DNA from: Caprella mutica
Lineage: Eukaryota; Arthropoda; Malacostraca; Amphipoda; Caprellidae
Assembly (NCBI GenBank): GCA_947561585.1
Contig: CANNZV010000273.1
Span: 1-64,000 of the forward strand
Length of the DNA: 64,000 nucleotides
Direction: 5' to 3'
In this document: positions 47,801 to 60,804 of the stretch, in pieces
Numbering within the stretch: the stretch's first letter is position 1
Layout of the letters: every line of letters begins with the position of its first letter
Notes under the pieces: generated by a model
What the model was told of the DNA's origin: nothing
The model's input: the letters and a program-made list of their open reading frames with translations, nothing else
Database searches by the model: none
Position numbers and translations under genes: made by a program

Positions 47801-48669
47801 AAGCGAAATGGAGTGAAAAAAGCGACAGAATACAGAATGTTGTATGTCACATGATTTCAAAATTCAAGAAGAATTAAAATTAAATTTCGTCAATCAAATA
47901 TTTTCTTTAATTAGAAGTTTTCGTACTGAAAAATAATTCAAAATATCGACCTATTTGAAGTCTTTCAGTTATGAATTATTCATATTATTTCCATTATAAA
48001 ATTTTGAATTGTGATGATAAAAGTTAATTATTTCTCCGATATTTAACATTGCCTACGATGAATTAACTCGAAAAACTAATAAAAAAAGGTGACTGTCAGA
48101 AAAAAACTGTCAAAAGATATGACCCAATTCCCACTACTAATCAACTAAATACAATACGAATTATTTCATCGTAAACCATCTTCTAATCCTATTTTCTAAA
48201 ATATTTGATGATAAAGTATGAGAGATCCAAACAAAAACAAAATAATTAGAACTGTTTTCAAATCTTTGCTGACAGTACTTCTACACTAAATCCAATTCCC
48301 TCTCACGTTAGGTTTTTCCCCACGAAATACCCGCACTGTTTCTTCTTCCTCAATAACTCGATATTGTTAATAAACATGGAATTCTTTATCTTTTTCCTGT
48401 ATCTCCAAACCAATTCATTGGAAGTGTACGGATGTTTTTGCACAATTTAGATCTTCTCAGTGCTGTGTTTTCTAGAAAACTTTTTAGAAATATCACTCCT
48501 TAGTCGGTATAGAAGTTCTAGCCTTTGGTCAATGACTCAATGAGAATAATAAAGTTCACTATTTTTAACTTTCCTTCCTTTTGTTGAAAATATTGTTTTT
48601 AATTCAATATATAATAGAACTAAAATAAATGATATAATAAATAAGGCATTTTATTTACCATTTTACTGA
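44836..48669. other. Unique interval with a GC-richer block, no gene supported
   Basis: 45100-45980 and 46840-47160 are noticeably GC-richer than their surroundings, but frames there (45315-45512 and 45608-45793) are short and lack splice partners. They may be decayed elements or unrecognised UTR/ncRNA sequence. The remainder is AT-rich without features. Confidence 0.35.
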
Positions 48670-48808
48670 AGATTTTTAGTCCACAATTTCGATCATATAA
48701 GAAAAAAGTATATTATAATCAAAATAAAAGTTAAATAACAATTACTATATATACATTTTTCCTATATTATCTAAAATATGGAACTGTCCAATAACTCTGA
48801 TCTTACCC
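48670..48808. mobile_element. MITE, GGGTAAGTT family, left end truncated
   Basis: CACAATTTCGATCATATAAG at the left and the inverse arm ending GATCTTACCC at the right. The terminal ~20 bp of the left end are not recognisable. Confidence 0.6.
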
Positions 48809-50030
48809 TATATAAGCTTTCATATAATCTGTGTTCACAAAAACTTGTTTTCAGAGAGGCCAATATACGCAGGGACCATTCCGAGCAGAAAAAAACTTAG
48901 TCAACTGCTATACAGCTTGACCCACTACTTTACCCAGCAAACTCTAAATGATTTGGTATCCAATGTGAAGTGTAGGTATCTAACATACCTAGAGTGTGTG
49001 TATCTAGTATACAGTGTATGCATCCTGTCTACACTTTAGGTATAATAAATGCTAAGCGATATTGGTGTTTGTCTACCCTAGGTTGCAGATTTAAAATAAT
49101 TATACAAGGTTAGGGTAGCGGTCCAGTTGGGGAGCTTGCAAAATGTACAAATTTAATCGAGCAACTTATTTTACTGTTTTACTGTTTTTTTACTTAGGTT
49201 GCTTGATTGAACAGTAAACAATAAAGTAGTATACATATTCGGTAAAATACCCGAGGGATGCATTTAATCGATGCATCTTTCAGTATCCAATATAGAAACT
49301 TTAGGTGATATTATTCATTCAAAATAAGATTTCAGGGACGGAACTATTTAAGGGAAATTTGAATATAGTTTCAAAACTACACAATATTATATATCTTTAT
49401 TAGAATATCTTGCTGATAGAAATGAATAAATGTTGAATAATATTATATAACTCACCTTTTGGAGACCATTTTGAGTATTTAAATTTACAGTATATATCAC
49501 TCTTGATAAAAAATAAATATTATATTTAATTGAGCAAATGAAAGTTCATTTCAGAGTTGAGTCTCGTTTATGTGTTTAAGGCACTAAATAAGGCAATATT
49601 ATGGCATGTAATTAAAGACTAGATCATTGTCTTCCTCCACTCATTTGTATTTCCATTTCGTGTTCTTTGTTATCACTTTCCCCCCTTTATTGGGGGCCAA
49701 CATGGGGAAATAAAAAGAATTTATTATAAATTTCAAGAAATATTTCTGAAAAAAAAATTATTTAAGTAAAAATTTATTCACGATGTGTTTTAACCCCTCA
49801 TTCTTTATTTAAAACACTGCATCATAAATAAAATTATAAAATTTAACCTAATTTCTTTTATTTTACATCACCTCTAAAAAATTTAATCGGGTAAAAAAAT
49901 TTCCCTGAAATTAGTTAAAATGAAAAAGCATTTTGAATTGAAATTATTTATTTACTTTTGAAACTTAAATAAAGTTCTTTCTATCAAACAAGCATCAGTC
50001 TTTAAAAATAAATACAGAAAAAAGGATTGC
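48809..50030. other. AT-rich interval, one weak exon candidate
   Basis: At 48855-48977 a frame (RPIYAGTIPSRKKLSQLL...) follows a CTTGTTTTCAG acceptor, with a GTATCT donor-like end. It is too weak to call. The rest shows no feature. Confidence 0.3.
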
Positions 50031-50255
50031 ACAGGGTGACCCACAAAATTACTGGTCGAAAGTGTAGGCGATAATAATTGTAACATTAAAATTATAACAT
50101 AAAATTTAAAAATAAAATCATAACATAAAATTATAACATAAAATTATAACATAAAATTATAACATATAATTATATCATAAAATTATCACATAAAATTGAT
50201 ACTATATATAGAGATTGAAAATGAAAAAAAGGCCAAATTTTGGGGGTAACCCTGT
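50031..50255. mobile_element. Small ACAGGGT-ended element with internal tandem repeat
   Basis: ACAGGGTGACCCACAAAATT at the left is the imperfect inverse of AATTTTGGGGGTAACCCTGT at the right. The interior is a ~13-bp tandem repeat (ATTATAACATAAA, about 50075-50195). It looks like a MITE expanded by an internal minisatellite. The target duplication is unclear. Confidence 0.6.
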
Positions 50256-50690
50256 ATAATAATCCCCCGCCATATGCCATCTTATCGTAGAAAATAAAAA
50301 AACAACACACTCAATCCTATAACTTACACTGCTATCTAACTAATCAGTAATTAGTAACTACTAATTGCCAATCATAAGCATTTGATGTGTCTCCAGAGTA
50401 CCATCACAGACACAGTTAGAGCACATTAATCACTGATAGTACAGAGAAAGCTATAAAGAGGAGGAAAATCTCCCCTCTAACGGGGGTAGAATCTCCCCTC
50501 TAAAGGGGAAAATCTCCAGAGGGTAATTATTAGAAGACTGATGTAACACTACCTCTCTCGTGGAGAGAAATTTACTCCATTATTGCTCGAGTCACTCTAC
50601 TAATTTCAACTGGATGGTATACAGAAACATTTAGCAAAATAAGTATATACAGTATATATAGTGAGATAACCCAGGTAGTAATTTGTATTG
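50256..50690. other. Unique spacer
   Basis: Contains a short repeat of AATCTCCCCTCTAAMGGGG at about 50465-50520. Otherwise no feature was seen. Confidence 0.4.
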
Positions 50691-53172
50691 GGCCAATATT
50701 GGGACAACATTGGCAATATTGGGACAACATTGGCAATATTGGCACAACATTGGCAATATTGGAACAACATTGGCAATATTGGGACAACATTGGCAATATT
50801 GGGACAACACTGGCAATATTGGGACAACACTGGCAGTATTGGGACAACATTGGCAATATTAGGACAACATTGGCAATATTGGGACAACATTGGCAATATT
50901 AGGACAACATTGGCAATATTGGGACAACATTGGCAATATTGGGACAACATTGGCAATATTGGGACAACATTGGCAATATTGGGACAACATTGGCAATATT
51001 AGGACAACATTGGCAATATTGGGACAACATTGGCAATATTGGGACAACACTGGCAGTATTGGGACAACATTGGCAATATTAGGACAACATTGGCAATATT
51101 GGGACAACACTGGCAATATTAGGACAACATTGGCAATATTGGAACAACATTGGCAATACTGGGAACACATTGGCAATATTGGAACAACATTGGCAATATT
51201 GGGACAACATTGGCAATATTGGGACAACATTGGCAATATTGGGACAACATTGGCAATACTGGGAACACATTGGCAATATTGGAACAACATTGGCAATATT
51301 GGGACAACATTGGCAATATTGGAACAACATTGGCAATATTGGGACAACATTGGCAATATTGGGACAACATTGGCAATATTGGGACAACACTGGCAATATT
51401 GGGACAACACTTGCAGTATCGGGACAACATTGGCAATATTAGGACAACATTGGCAATATTGGGACAACATTGGCAATATTAGGACAACATTGGCAATATT
51501 GGGACAACATTGGCAATATTGGGACAACATTGGCAATATTGGGACAACATTGGCAATATTAGGACAACATTGGCAATATTAGGACAACATTGGCAATATT
51601 GGGACAACACTGGCAGTATTGGGACAACATTGGCAATATTAGGACAACATTGGCAATATTGGGACAACTTTGGCAATATTAGGACAACATTGGCAATATT
51701 GGAACAACATTGGCAATATTGGGACAACATTGGCAATACTGGGAACACATTGGCAATATTGGAACAACATTGGCAATATTGGGACAACATTGGCAATATT
51801 GGGACAACATTGGCAATATTGGGACAGCATTGGCAATATTGGGAGAGCATTGGCAATATTGGGACAACATTGGCAATATTGGGACAACACTGGCAGTATT
51901 GGGACAACATTGGCAATATTATGACAACATTGGCAATATTAGAACAACATTGGCAATATTGGAACAACATTGGCAATATTGGGACAACATTGGCAATACT
52001 GGGACAACATTGGCAATATTGGAACAACATTGGCAATATTGGAACAACATTGGCAATATTGGAACAACATTGGCAATATTGGGACAACATTGGCAATATT
52101 GGGACAACATTGGCAATATTGGGACAACATTGGCAATACTGGGACAACATTGGCAATATTGGAACAACATTGGCAATATTGGAACAACATTGGCAATATT
52201 GGAACAACATTGGCAATATTGGGACAACACTTGCAGTATCGGGACAACATTGGCAATATTAGGACAACATTGGCAATATTGGGACAACATTGGCAATATT
52301 GGGACAACATTGGCAATATTAGGACAACATTGGCAATATTAGGACAACATTGGCAATATTGGGACAACACTGGCAGTATTGGGACAACATTGGCAATATT
52401 AGGACAACATTGGCAATATTGGGACAACTTTGGCAATATTAGGACAACATTGGCAATATTGGAACAACATTGGCAATATTGGGACAACATTGGCAATACT
52501 GGGAACACATTGGCAATATTGGAACAACATTGGCAATATTGGGACAACATTGGCAATATTGGGACAACATTGGCAATATTGGGACAGCATTGGCAATATT
52601 GGGAGAGCATTGGCAATATTGGGACAACATTGGCAATATTGGGACAACACTGGCAGTATTGGGACAACATTGGCAATATTGGGACAACATTGGCAATATT
52701 GGGACAACACTGGCAGTATTGGGACAACATTGGCAATATTATGACAACATTGGCAATATTAGAACAACATTGGCAATATTGGAACAACATTGGCAATATT
52801 GGGACAACATTGGCAATACTGGGACAACATTGGCAATATTGGAACAACAGTGGCAATATTGGAACAACATTGGCAATATTGGAACAACATTGGCAATATT
52901 GGGACAACATTGGCAATATTGGGACAACATTGGCAATATTGGAACAACATTGGCAATATTGGGACAACATTGGCAATACTGGGACAACATTGGCAATATT
53001 GGAACAACATTGGCAATATTGGAACAACATTGGCAATATTGGAACAACATTGGCAATACTGGGACAACATTGGCAATATTGGAACAACATTGGCAATATT
53101 GGAACAACATTGGCAATATTGGAACAACATTGGCAATATTGGGACAACATTGGCAATATTGGGACAACATTA
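50691..53172. repeat. Satellite, 20-bp unit, about 124 copies
   Basis: Units of GGGACAACATTGGCAATATT with recurrent variants (AGGACAACAT, GGAACAACAT, CACTGGCAGTATT, ACTTTGG). The unit has no stop in any frame, so up to six frames stay open for hundreds of codons; since 20 is not a multiple of 3 they encode 20-residue periods. Rare variants recur in order (ACTTTGG at 51666 and 52426, GGGAGAGCATTGG at 51841 and 52601, CACTTGCAGTATC at 51408 and 52228), revealing a ~760-820-bp block duplication. Confidence 0.98.
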
Positions 53173-53797
53173 GCCCGAGAATCATTGCTACCTGGGAATA
53201 TATATATGCACATTATATATGGCATATTTATAAACATACATTAAAGATAATATATGTAGTATATTTTCATCGAAATAACTGAATAATATGAATCAAATGA
53301 ATTCAATTAATTCATGTAAAATTAACTTCCTTCATATAAAAATGGATCAACTATAATAGTTCAAAAGATTCAATAGTCTTTTTATGAGGATAATTTCAAC
53401 TGAAATAAATGACTTTATTAGAAGATGAAACATATTATCATTTCGTATTATAATTCAAATTTGATATATAATATTAGTATCGCGAAATAATCTATTTATT
53501 CTTCTGGCAGATAATATAATAATTATGATGTTCGAAATACGAACATTAATGTCTTGCAGCTCCGTATTATTGAAATAACGTTTGATAATTTCATTCGAAA
53601 TATCAAATTAGTTAAAATAATTTACACAATGTATATAATTGGAAATTAACCGAAATTTTAATATATTGTAATTATTGGCAGTAAAATGGTAGCATTTTAA
53701 AGATAAATAATATATATTCTTAACGTAATTATTTAAAATATCCTTTTCGAGATATTAAATATTAAAATGTGTGCCTAGATTTCTTAAATACACTGTA
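53173..53797. other. AT-rich spacer
   Basis: Unique AT-rich DNA with no recognised feature. Confidence 0.45.
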
Positions 53798-53950
53798 GGG
53801 GCAAATTCTGAGTTATTGGACGGTTTCACATTTTCGATCATATAGAAAAAATATATGAGAAATAATTATAATTTAACTGTTAATTTGATAATTATATCTT
53901 TTGCTATGTGATCATAAATGTGGCACCGTCCGATAACTAGGGAATTACCC
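53798..53950. mobile_element. MITE, GGGTAAGTT family, diverged copy
   Basis: Ends GGGGCAAATTCTGAGTTATT and the inverse ending AGGGAATTACCC, flanked by TA. Inner motifs CACATTTTCGATCATATAG and its inverse are preserved. Confidence 0.77.
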
Positions 53951-53952
53951 TA

Positions 53953-54284
53953 ACATTCATACGTATTTCATAATTAAAAAGGAATTTAATTAAATTTCAA
54001 TTATTATGAAGCAATTAAGACTGAGAGTTGTTTTTGTTATCCTTATTGTTGCTTTAGAATATTTACTTGTAATCAAGTAACCACATATTTCTATGTATTC
54101 TGCACATTATATATGTAATTTAATTTCTACTGGGTAAAACCAATACCAACACCATAGAAAGGTAAATTAGAAAATGGTGAAAAGAGAAAATAATTACAGT
54201 CATCATTTTGTTGCTCGTAAAAGGCAATGATTTTTAAAAGTTATAAAAAAAAACACACTTGTTGAGTTTCTAAAGGAGATTAAA
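53953..54284. other. AT-rich spacer
   Basis: No feature was recognised between the MITE and the 54-bp array. Confidence 0.4.
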
Positions 54285-55225
54285 CTCATACCTCATGGTG
54301 AGTAATTGTGAGTAACGGTGAGTAACTGTGAATTATTACTCATGCCTCATGGTGAGTAATTGTGAGTAACGGTGAGTAACTGTGAATTATTACTCATGCC
54401 TCATGGTGAGTAATTGTGAGTAACGGTGAGTAACTGTGAATTATTACTCATACCTCATGGTGAGTAATTGTGAGTAACGGTGAGTAACTGTGAATTATTA
54501 CTCATGCCTCATGGTGAGTAATTGTGAGTAACGGTGAGTAACTGTGAATTATTACTCATACCTCATGGTGAGTAATTGTGAGTAACGGTGAGTAACTGTG
54601 AATTATTACTCATGCCTCATGGTGAGTAATTGTGAGTAACGGTGAGTAACTGTGAATTATTACTCATACCTCATGGTGAGTAATTGTGAGTAACGGTGAG
54701 TAACTGTGAATTATTACTCATGCCTCATGGTGAGTAATTGTGAGTAACGGTGAGTAACTGTGAATTATTACTCATGCCTCATGGTGAGTAATTGTGAGTA
54801 ACGGTGAGTAACTGTGAATTATTACTCATACCTCATGGTGAGTAATTGTGAGTAACGGTGAGTAACTGTGAATTATTACTCATGCCTCATGGTGAGTAAT
54901 TGTGAGTAACGGTGAGTAACTGTGAATTATTACTCATACCTCATGGTGAGTAATTGTGAGTAACGGTGAGTAACTGTGAATTATTACTCATGCCTCATGG
55001 TGAGTAATTGTGAGTAACGGTGAGTAACTGTGAATTATTACTCATGCCTCATGGTGAGTAATTGTGAGTAACGGTGAGTAACTGTGAATTATTACTCATG
55101 CCTAGTGGTGAGTAACTGTGAGTAGTTACTCATACCTCATGGTGAATAATTGTGAGTAACTGTGAGTAGTTACTCATACCTCATGGTGAGTAATTGTGAG
55201 TAACTGTGAGTAGTTACTCATGCCA
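54285..55225. repeat. Minisatellite, 54-bp unit, about 17 copies
   Basis: Units start CTCATGGTGAGTAATTGTGA, then GTAACGGTGAGTAACTGTGA and ATTATTACTCATRC. An inner ~10-bp subrepeat (GTGAGTAAY) occurs three times per unit. The G/A variant at the unit end alternates in a pattern repeated down the array. The last three units (from about 55088) are shorter and diverged. Each GGTGAGTAA matches the animal 5' splice-site consensus. Confidence 0.97.
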
Positions 55226-58200
55226 CACTGTATTTACTCATCAAAAAGGCAATAAGGAAAGTGAATTTCAAAATAAATATTTCACTGTACCAATTACCAG
55301 ATGTTCATTTAATATAAAGTGATTAGTTTGGTAAACGTTACTGAATTCATTGTCAAATATTACACATAAATTTCTACACTTTAAAACAGTCTTATAAATA
55401 TACGAAATATTATATATAATGAATATATTGTTAAAACTAACGATCATAAATTACGTTAATTTGGTTACAAGTTGAATTACTACATACGCTACATTAATTT
55501 ATTTATAAGTTACAATGCAATATTACTATAGATATGCATTAGATCAATATATAATAGATATTATAGTTCATTTGCTATAATAGAGTCAGTAAACAGTAAT
55601 ATCTAAGGCTGTGAATCACTTTCTCCCATGTTCTAGATAATAGGGCACCTATTGCTCCACCTAGATAGAGAAATGATAATTAGATATAATGCAGCAATTA
55701 GATGCATTGTCTTTGCATTCTCCTCAGCAGATTTATCTCTATTGTATACACATTCATTATACACATTCATTATATATTGTTTTTTTCTCTGATCAGCTCA
55801 TTTTATCTATGTTTCATACCTATAATATTGCATTAATTAGTGTAAGTTACGTATTCCCGCACAGTTAGTATTCTCAGAAGATACATTATTAATTACATTA
55901 AATTTGTAGTATTTGAAAATAATAGAAAATTAGAAAACTGTGATTTAAGATATCAGCTACATGTGGACACTCTTTTCTCTGATAGGTACACACAGTCAAG
56001 GTCTGTCAGTTACCTTAGCAACTTAGGTGTACTATCAAGTACATAACTTTACAGTCAAAAGGTATATTCTATAGCAAGGTCTTTGATAATTCTTTCATTA
56101 TTGACAGTAAAAGTAAGTTGAATTAACTATGGAAATTTTCAATAAATTTACAGTAATACAGTTTCAACGTCACGATAAATGTTCAAACAAATTAAAACAA
56201 ATTCATTTATTCGTATTATTTCAAGTCATTTAAAGTTGCTATAAGATTGATAGATTATTATTTTTTAATATGTATTCTTATTTATTTTATTTACAGAACA
56301 CTAAGATATTATTTTCTATTGAACAATTCACAATTTATAATAAATCAAGAAATGTTTGAGAATTCCTAATTCGATCATGACTTTATCCATCTCAATGACT
56401 AGGTAGAAGGTTTATACTCTGAACTGAATGCATTTTCAAGTGGAGTATCCGGGAAATAAACTGGAAAAAAAACCTTTCTGAATATCATAACGCGGGCCTA
56501 AGTATAATATTGAAGGAATATTATCGGGATATTTCCTTTTATGTCACTTATTCTTCTTTAAGTAAAAAGTTAAAAACTGATAAAAGTTGCTCTCGTTTCG
56601 GTATTTTAATGGGCATAAATAACGCACTCGCCATCTTGTTCAGAAAATTACGAATCAAATCCATTATGTTATTGCTTACTAAACTTTATTACCTAATAAA
56701 AGTTCATTTATGAATGATTCTACCAAATAAAAAAATTGAAAACCCGTTCAGTTAAAAATAAACGCCGTTACTGAATTATTGAGATTACAATGAAGCAAAT
56801 AAAAAAGTTCACCTCGAAATATACCTACATTACATTCCACACTGGAGAACTAGATTATTTTAGTAATTAACGCCACCCATGCAATTACAGCGCGTATTCC
56901 TTCACACGGAAGAAGAGTTTATAGCTACAAGGTCGTGTAAATACTTAACCTCTAAATATCGTATATAAAAAAGCTATTTATAGTAGAGACAATATAATGG
57001 CAAAGGTGTAAAATCTATTAAAAGGTGACCGTCAAAACTTTATTCAAATATATTTATTTATTTGGGTGTTTTTAGTGTTATAGTAGTTATAGCGCTTTCC
57101 TTGAAATTATTGTCATAAAATGTTGAGGCAGTTTTCGAATTTAAAAACAGATAGAAAGTCATGAATACAAAAGAAAATAGTTTGATAACAAATAGTTTGT
57201 TTTCTACCCATTCTTTAAATAAATAAAGGATTTTGAAAATAATTTAGTACAGATTTCAAGCATTTTATTCAACTATATCTAAATACCGATTCTTACTAAA
57301 CTATTGTTTTCTTCAATCAAAATCCGTTCATAAATTTTTCAATTCTATGCTAACATGAAGAAGACATAATTCTCCATAGTGAAACTATTCTTTTTCTAAA
57401 CGCCATTTCCTGCCCTTTAAACACGTCTTACCACTGCCCTCTCTACCAATTCATGCCCATGTTAATAAGTGAGTCCCTAGAGTGGCATCTTTGTGTCTCT
57501 AATCCCATGAAAGTGGTCCTCATTGCCGGTAATTAGGGCCTCTACGTGACTAACATTATGCAAAATGAAAACTAAGGAATTACACGGGAAGAAACGCCGC
57601 AAAACATCACACCGGTACTAAGCGGCTCATTTGGGTGACAAATATACCTCCATCTATGAATACTAATGGCCAATTTGTAGTTAGGATCTTCCCTTCACAG
57701 ATGCCATGTTTCAAAGCGTGGCATCTGTTCAAAGTTACGCTATCTCATGATTTATTAGAATTGCCCAAGTCATCATTTGAATCATTTAACCAAATTAGCA
57801 TAATCTAAGTGTTATTTAAAAAATATCTCAGATGAATTTTAATTCAAAGTAGATTTGGTAAATAGGTATATAGCGTTTAAAAGGAGACGGAAAGTGAAAA
57901 TGATCTGATTACTAGAAGACCTTGACAAGGTTCGCATGCGTCAGCTGTATAAAAGAATCAAAAAAAACCTTTAAATTGACTTATTTTTACACACTTCTTA
58001 GGTATTCTCTCAAATTTTGAATTTAAAAATCTTAATCATATCAGAAATGAATTCAATCGATAGCAAAGTAGGTAATTTAAAAATATCAATTAATTTTCAT
58101 TGTTTGATAAAGGTTATGTAGGTTAATAGAAATATATAAAATGAATTAACAAAAGAATTTTTCTACTATGACTATATACAACGAAAGGATAATCCTTCTA

Positions 58201-58500
58201 CTTTTTCCCCCTGAAAAAAGTTCCCGAATTGAATTCTCCCCTCGTGTTTTGATGTAAAGTCATTCCTAGATATTGGCACAACAACCAACCAATGGAATCC
58301 TAACAGGATTCATGGATTAAAATATATCCTGGATTTAAGCTGTTTGTAGACGAAAAAGCGCAACAATATTTTATTTACTGAGTACGACGACTCCTTTTTT
58401 TTCAATGATAGTGTTAATATGTTTATTTCTAAATAACTATCTACGTCAAAGTGTTCTTTATAAATGTACGAGACACGTAGACGTTTTTATGAGTTGTTTA
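55226..58500. other. AT-rich interval with one GC-richer segment
   Basis: 57400-57730 is GC-richer and unique, with no open exon; it could be a conserved non-coding element. The frame at 56510-56713 (+) has no splice support. Nothing else was recognised. Confidence 0.4.
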
Positions 58501-58539
58501 TCACCACCACCTCGCACTGTAACCTTCACTTCAAGACTG

Positions 58540-58740
58540 GAATAAACACACGGCATATTGTTGTCATTCCAGTACTACAGACAATAGCGGGGCACCCTCT
58601 CACTCACTGCAGTGCCATGTAAGTGCATGGGGCGCGTACTATCGCCCAATCAGCGGTCAGGTTGACGATGACGTCACGTAAACAGACCAATCACAGCGTC
58701 AGGATGTCATATGGTGAGGTTGAGTGTTTGTACATACGTT
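58540..58740. promoter_or_regulatory. Promoter-like GC-rich island with CRE and CCAAT boxes
   Basis: Contains TGACGTCA (58668-58675), a perfect cAMP-response element, flanked by two CCAATC/CCAATCA boxes (58647 and 58688), several CpGs, and CACTCACTGCAGTGCCATG. Such clustering is unusual for this AT-rich window. Direction and target gene are unknown. Confidence 0.35.
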
Positions 58741-59235
58741 GTGACCTCATGATAAGACATGAAAGGTTATGGGACCGTAAAGAGAAGTTCAGGGGTCAAA
58801 AAAGTGAAAAGTAAAAATCTCAATGAGAAATATTTATAAATAGTTTGTAATTAGTGTAAATTAACCAGAATAAAAAGGCTCATCTCTGTTCCATGTCTTG
58901 CAATGATTATCTCATGGAGTGCCAATTAAAAACAGGTTTTAAAATGCTAACCCATTTTCAAGCTGGAAGAAATAACAGTTAATTTGGCCGCAGGTCTCTC
59001 TTTTGTAGATTGAAATGTTTTTACATTCACTTTATTAATGATTTCCATTGTCCTTTTAATGTGGTTATATAGAGAAATCATACATATACATATAATACAT
59101 ATGATGTTAATGGTAGGTTACAGGCAATGTATATTTAAATAGATTTCATTTGATGAAACCATTCAACAATATATATTTTTAACGAAAAAACACATATCTG
59201 AATTATTGAAAATTCATCATAAAATACAAACTTTA
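58741..59235. other. AT-rich spacer
   Basis: No feature was recognised. Confidence 0.4.
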
Positions 59236-60772
59236 ATTAAATAGGGTAATAGGAATAGAATACTGATACAAATAGGGTAATAGGAATAGAATACTGATAC
59301 AAATAGGGCAATAGGAATAGAATACTGATACAAATAGGGTAAAGGAATAGAATACTGATACAAATAGGGTAATAGGAATAGAATACTGATACAAATAGGG
59401 TAATAGGAATAGAATACTGATACAAATAGGGTAATAGGAATAGAATACTGATACAAATAGGGTAAAGGAATAGAATACTGATACAAATAGGGTAATAGGA
59501 ATAGAATACTGATACAAATAGGGTAATAGGAATAGAATACTGATACAAATAGGGTAATAGGAATAGAATACTGATACAAATAGGGTAATAGGAATAGAAT
59601 ACTGATACAAATAGGGTAAAGGAATAGAATACTGATACAAATAGGGTAATAGGAATAGAATACTGATACAAGTAGGGCAATAGGAATAGAATACTGATAC
59701 AAATAGGGTAATAGGAATAGAATACTGATACAAATAGGGCAATAGGAATAGAATACTGATACAAATAGGGCAATAGGAATATAATATTGATACAAATAGG
59801 GTAATAGGAATAGAATACTGATACAAATAGGATAATAGGAATAGAATACTGATACAAATAGGGCAATAGGAATAGAATACTGATACAAATAGGGTAAAGG
59901 AATAGAATACTGATACAAATAGGGTAATAGGAATAGAATACTGATACAAATAGGGTAATAGGAATAGAATACTGATACAAGTAGGGCAATAGGAATAGAA
60001 TACTGATACAAATAGGGCAATAGGAATAGAATACTGATACAAATAGGGTAAAGGAATAGAATACTGATACAAATAGGGTAATAGGAATAGAATACTGATA
60101 CAAATAGGGTAATAGGAATAGAATACTGATACAAATAGGGCAATAGGAATAGAATACTGATACAAATAGGGTAAAGGAATAGAATACTGATACAAATAGG
60201 GTAATAGGAATAGAATACTGATACAAATAGGGCAATAGGAATTGATTACTGATACAAATAGGGCAATAGGAATAAAATACTGATACAAATAGGGCAATAG
60301 GAATAAAATACTGATACAAAGAGGGCAATAGGAATAGAATACTGATACAAATAGGGTAATAGGAATAGAATACTGATACAAATAGGGCAATAGGAATAGA
60401 ATACTGATACAAATAGGGCAATAGGAATAGAATACTGATACAAATAGGGCAATAGGAATTGATTACTGATACAAATAGGGTAATAGGAATAGAATACTGA
60501 TACAAATAGGGTAATAGGAATAGAATACTGATACAAATAGGGTAATAGGAATAGAATACTGATACAAATAGGGCAATAGGAATAGAATACTGATACAAAT
60601 AGGGTAATAGGAATAGAATACTGATACAAATAGGGCAATAGGAATAGAATACTGATACAAATAGGGCAATAGGAATAGAATACTGATACAAATAGGTCAA
60701 TAGGAATAGATACTGATACAAATAGGGCAATAGGAATTGAATACCGATACAAATAGGTCAGTAAGAATACAC
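59236..60772. repeat. Minisatellite, 31-bp unit (some 30), about 49 copies
   Basis: Units of GGGTAATAGGAATAGAATAC followed by TGATACAAATA. Variants include GGGCAATAGG, the one-base-shorter GGGTAAAGG, and AATTGATTAC. On the minus strand the array is open in several frames (YLYQYSIPI-like), again because the unit lacks stops. Variant order suggests block duplications. Confidence 0.97.
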
Positions 60773-60804
60773 CCATGTTAAATTGTAATGGGGCTATTGA
60801 AGAT

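Noticed and set aside
50572..53282. Many frames of 60-430 codons on both strands (QHWQYWDNIGNIG and QYCQCCPNIANVV types)
   Set aside because: They are products of a stop-free 20-bp satellite in all six frames, without splice context or non-repeat coding sequence.
59217..60776. Minus-strand frames up to 497 codons (YLYQYSIPI type)
   Set aside because: They follow from a 31-bp minisatellite with no stops on that strand; one-base unit variants shift the frame freely.
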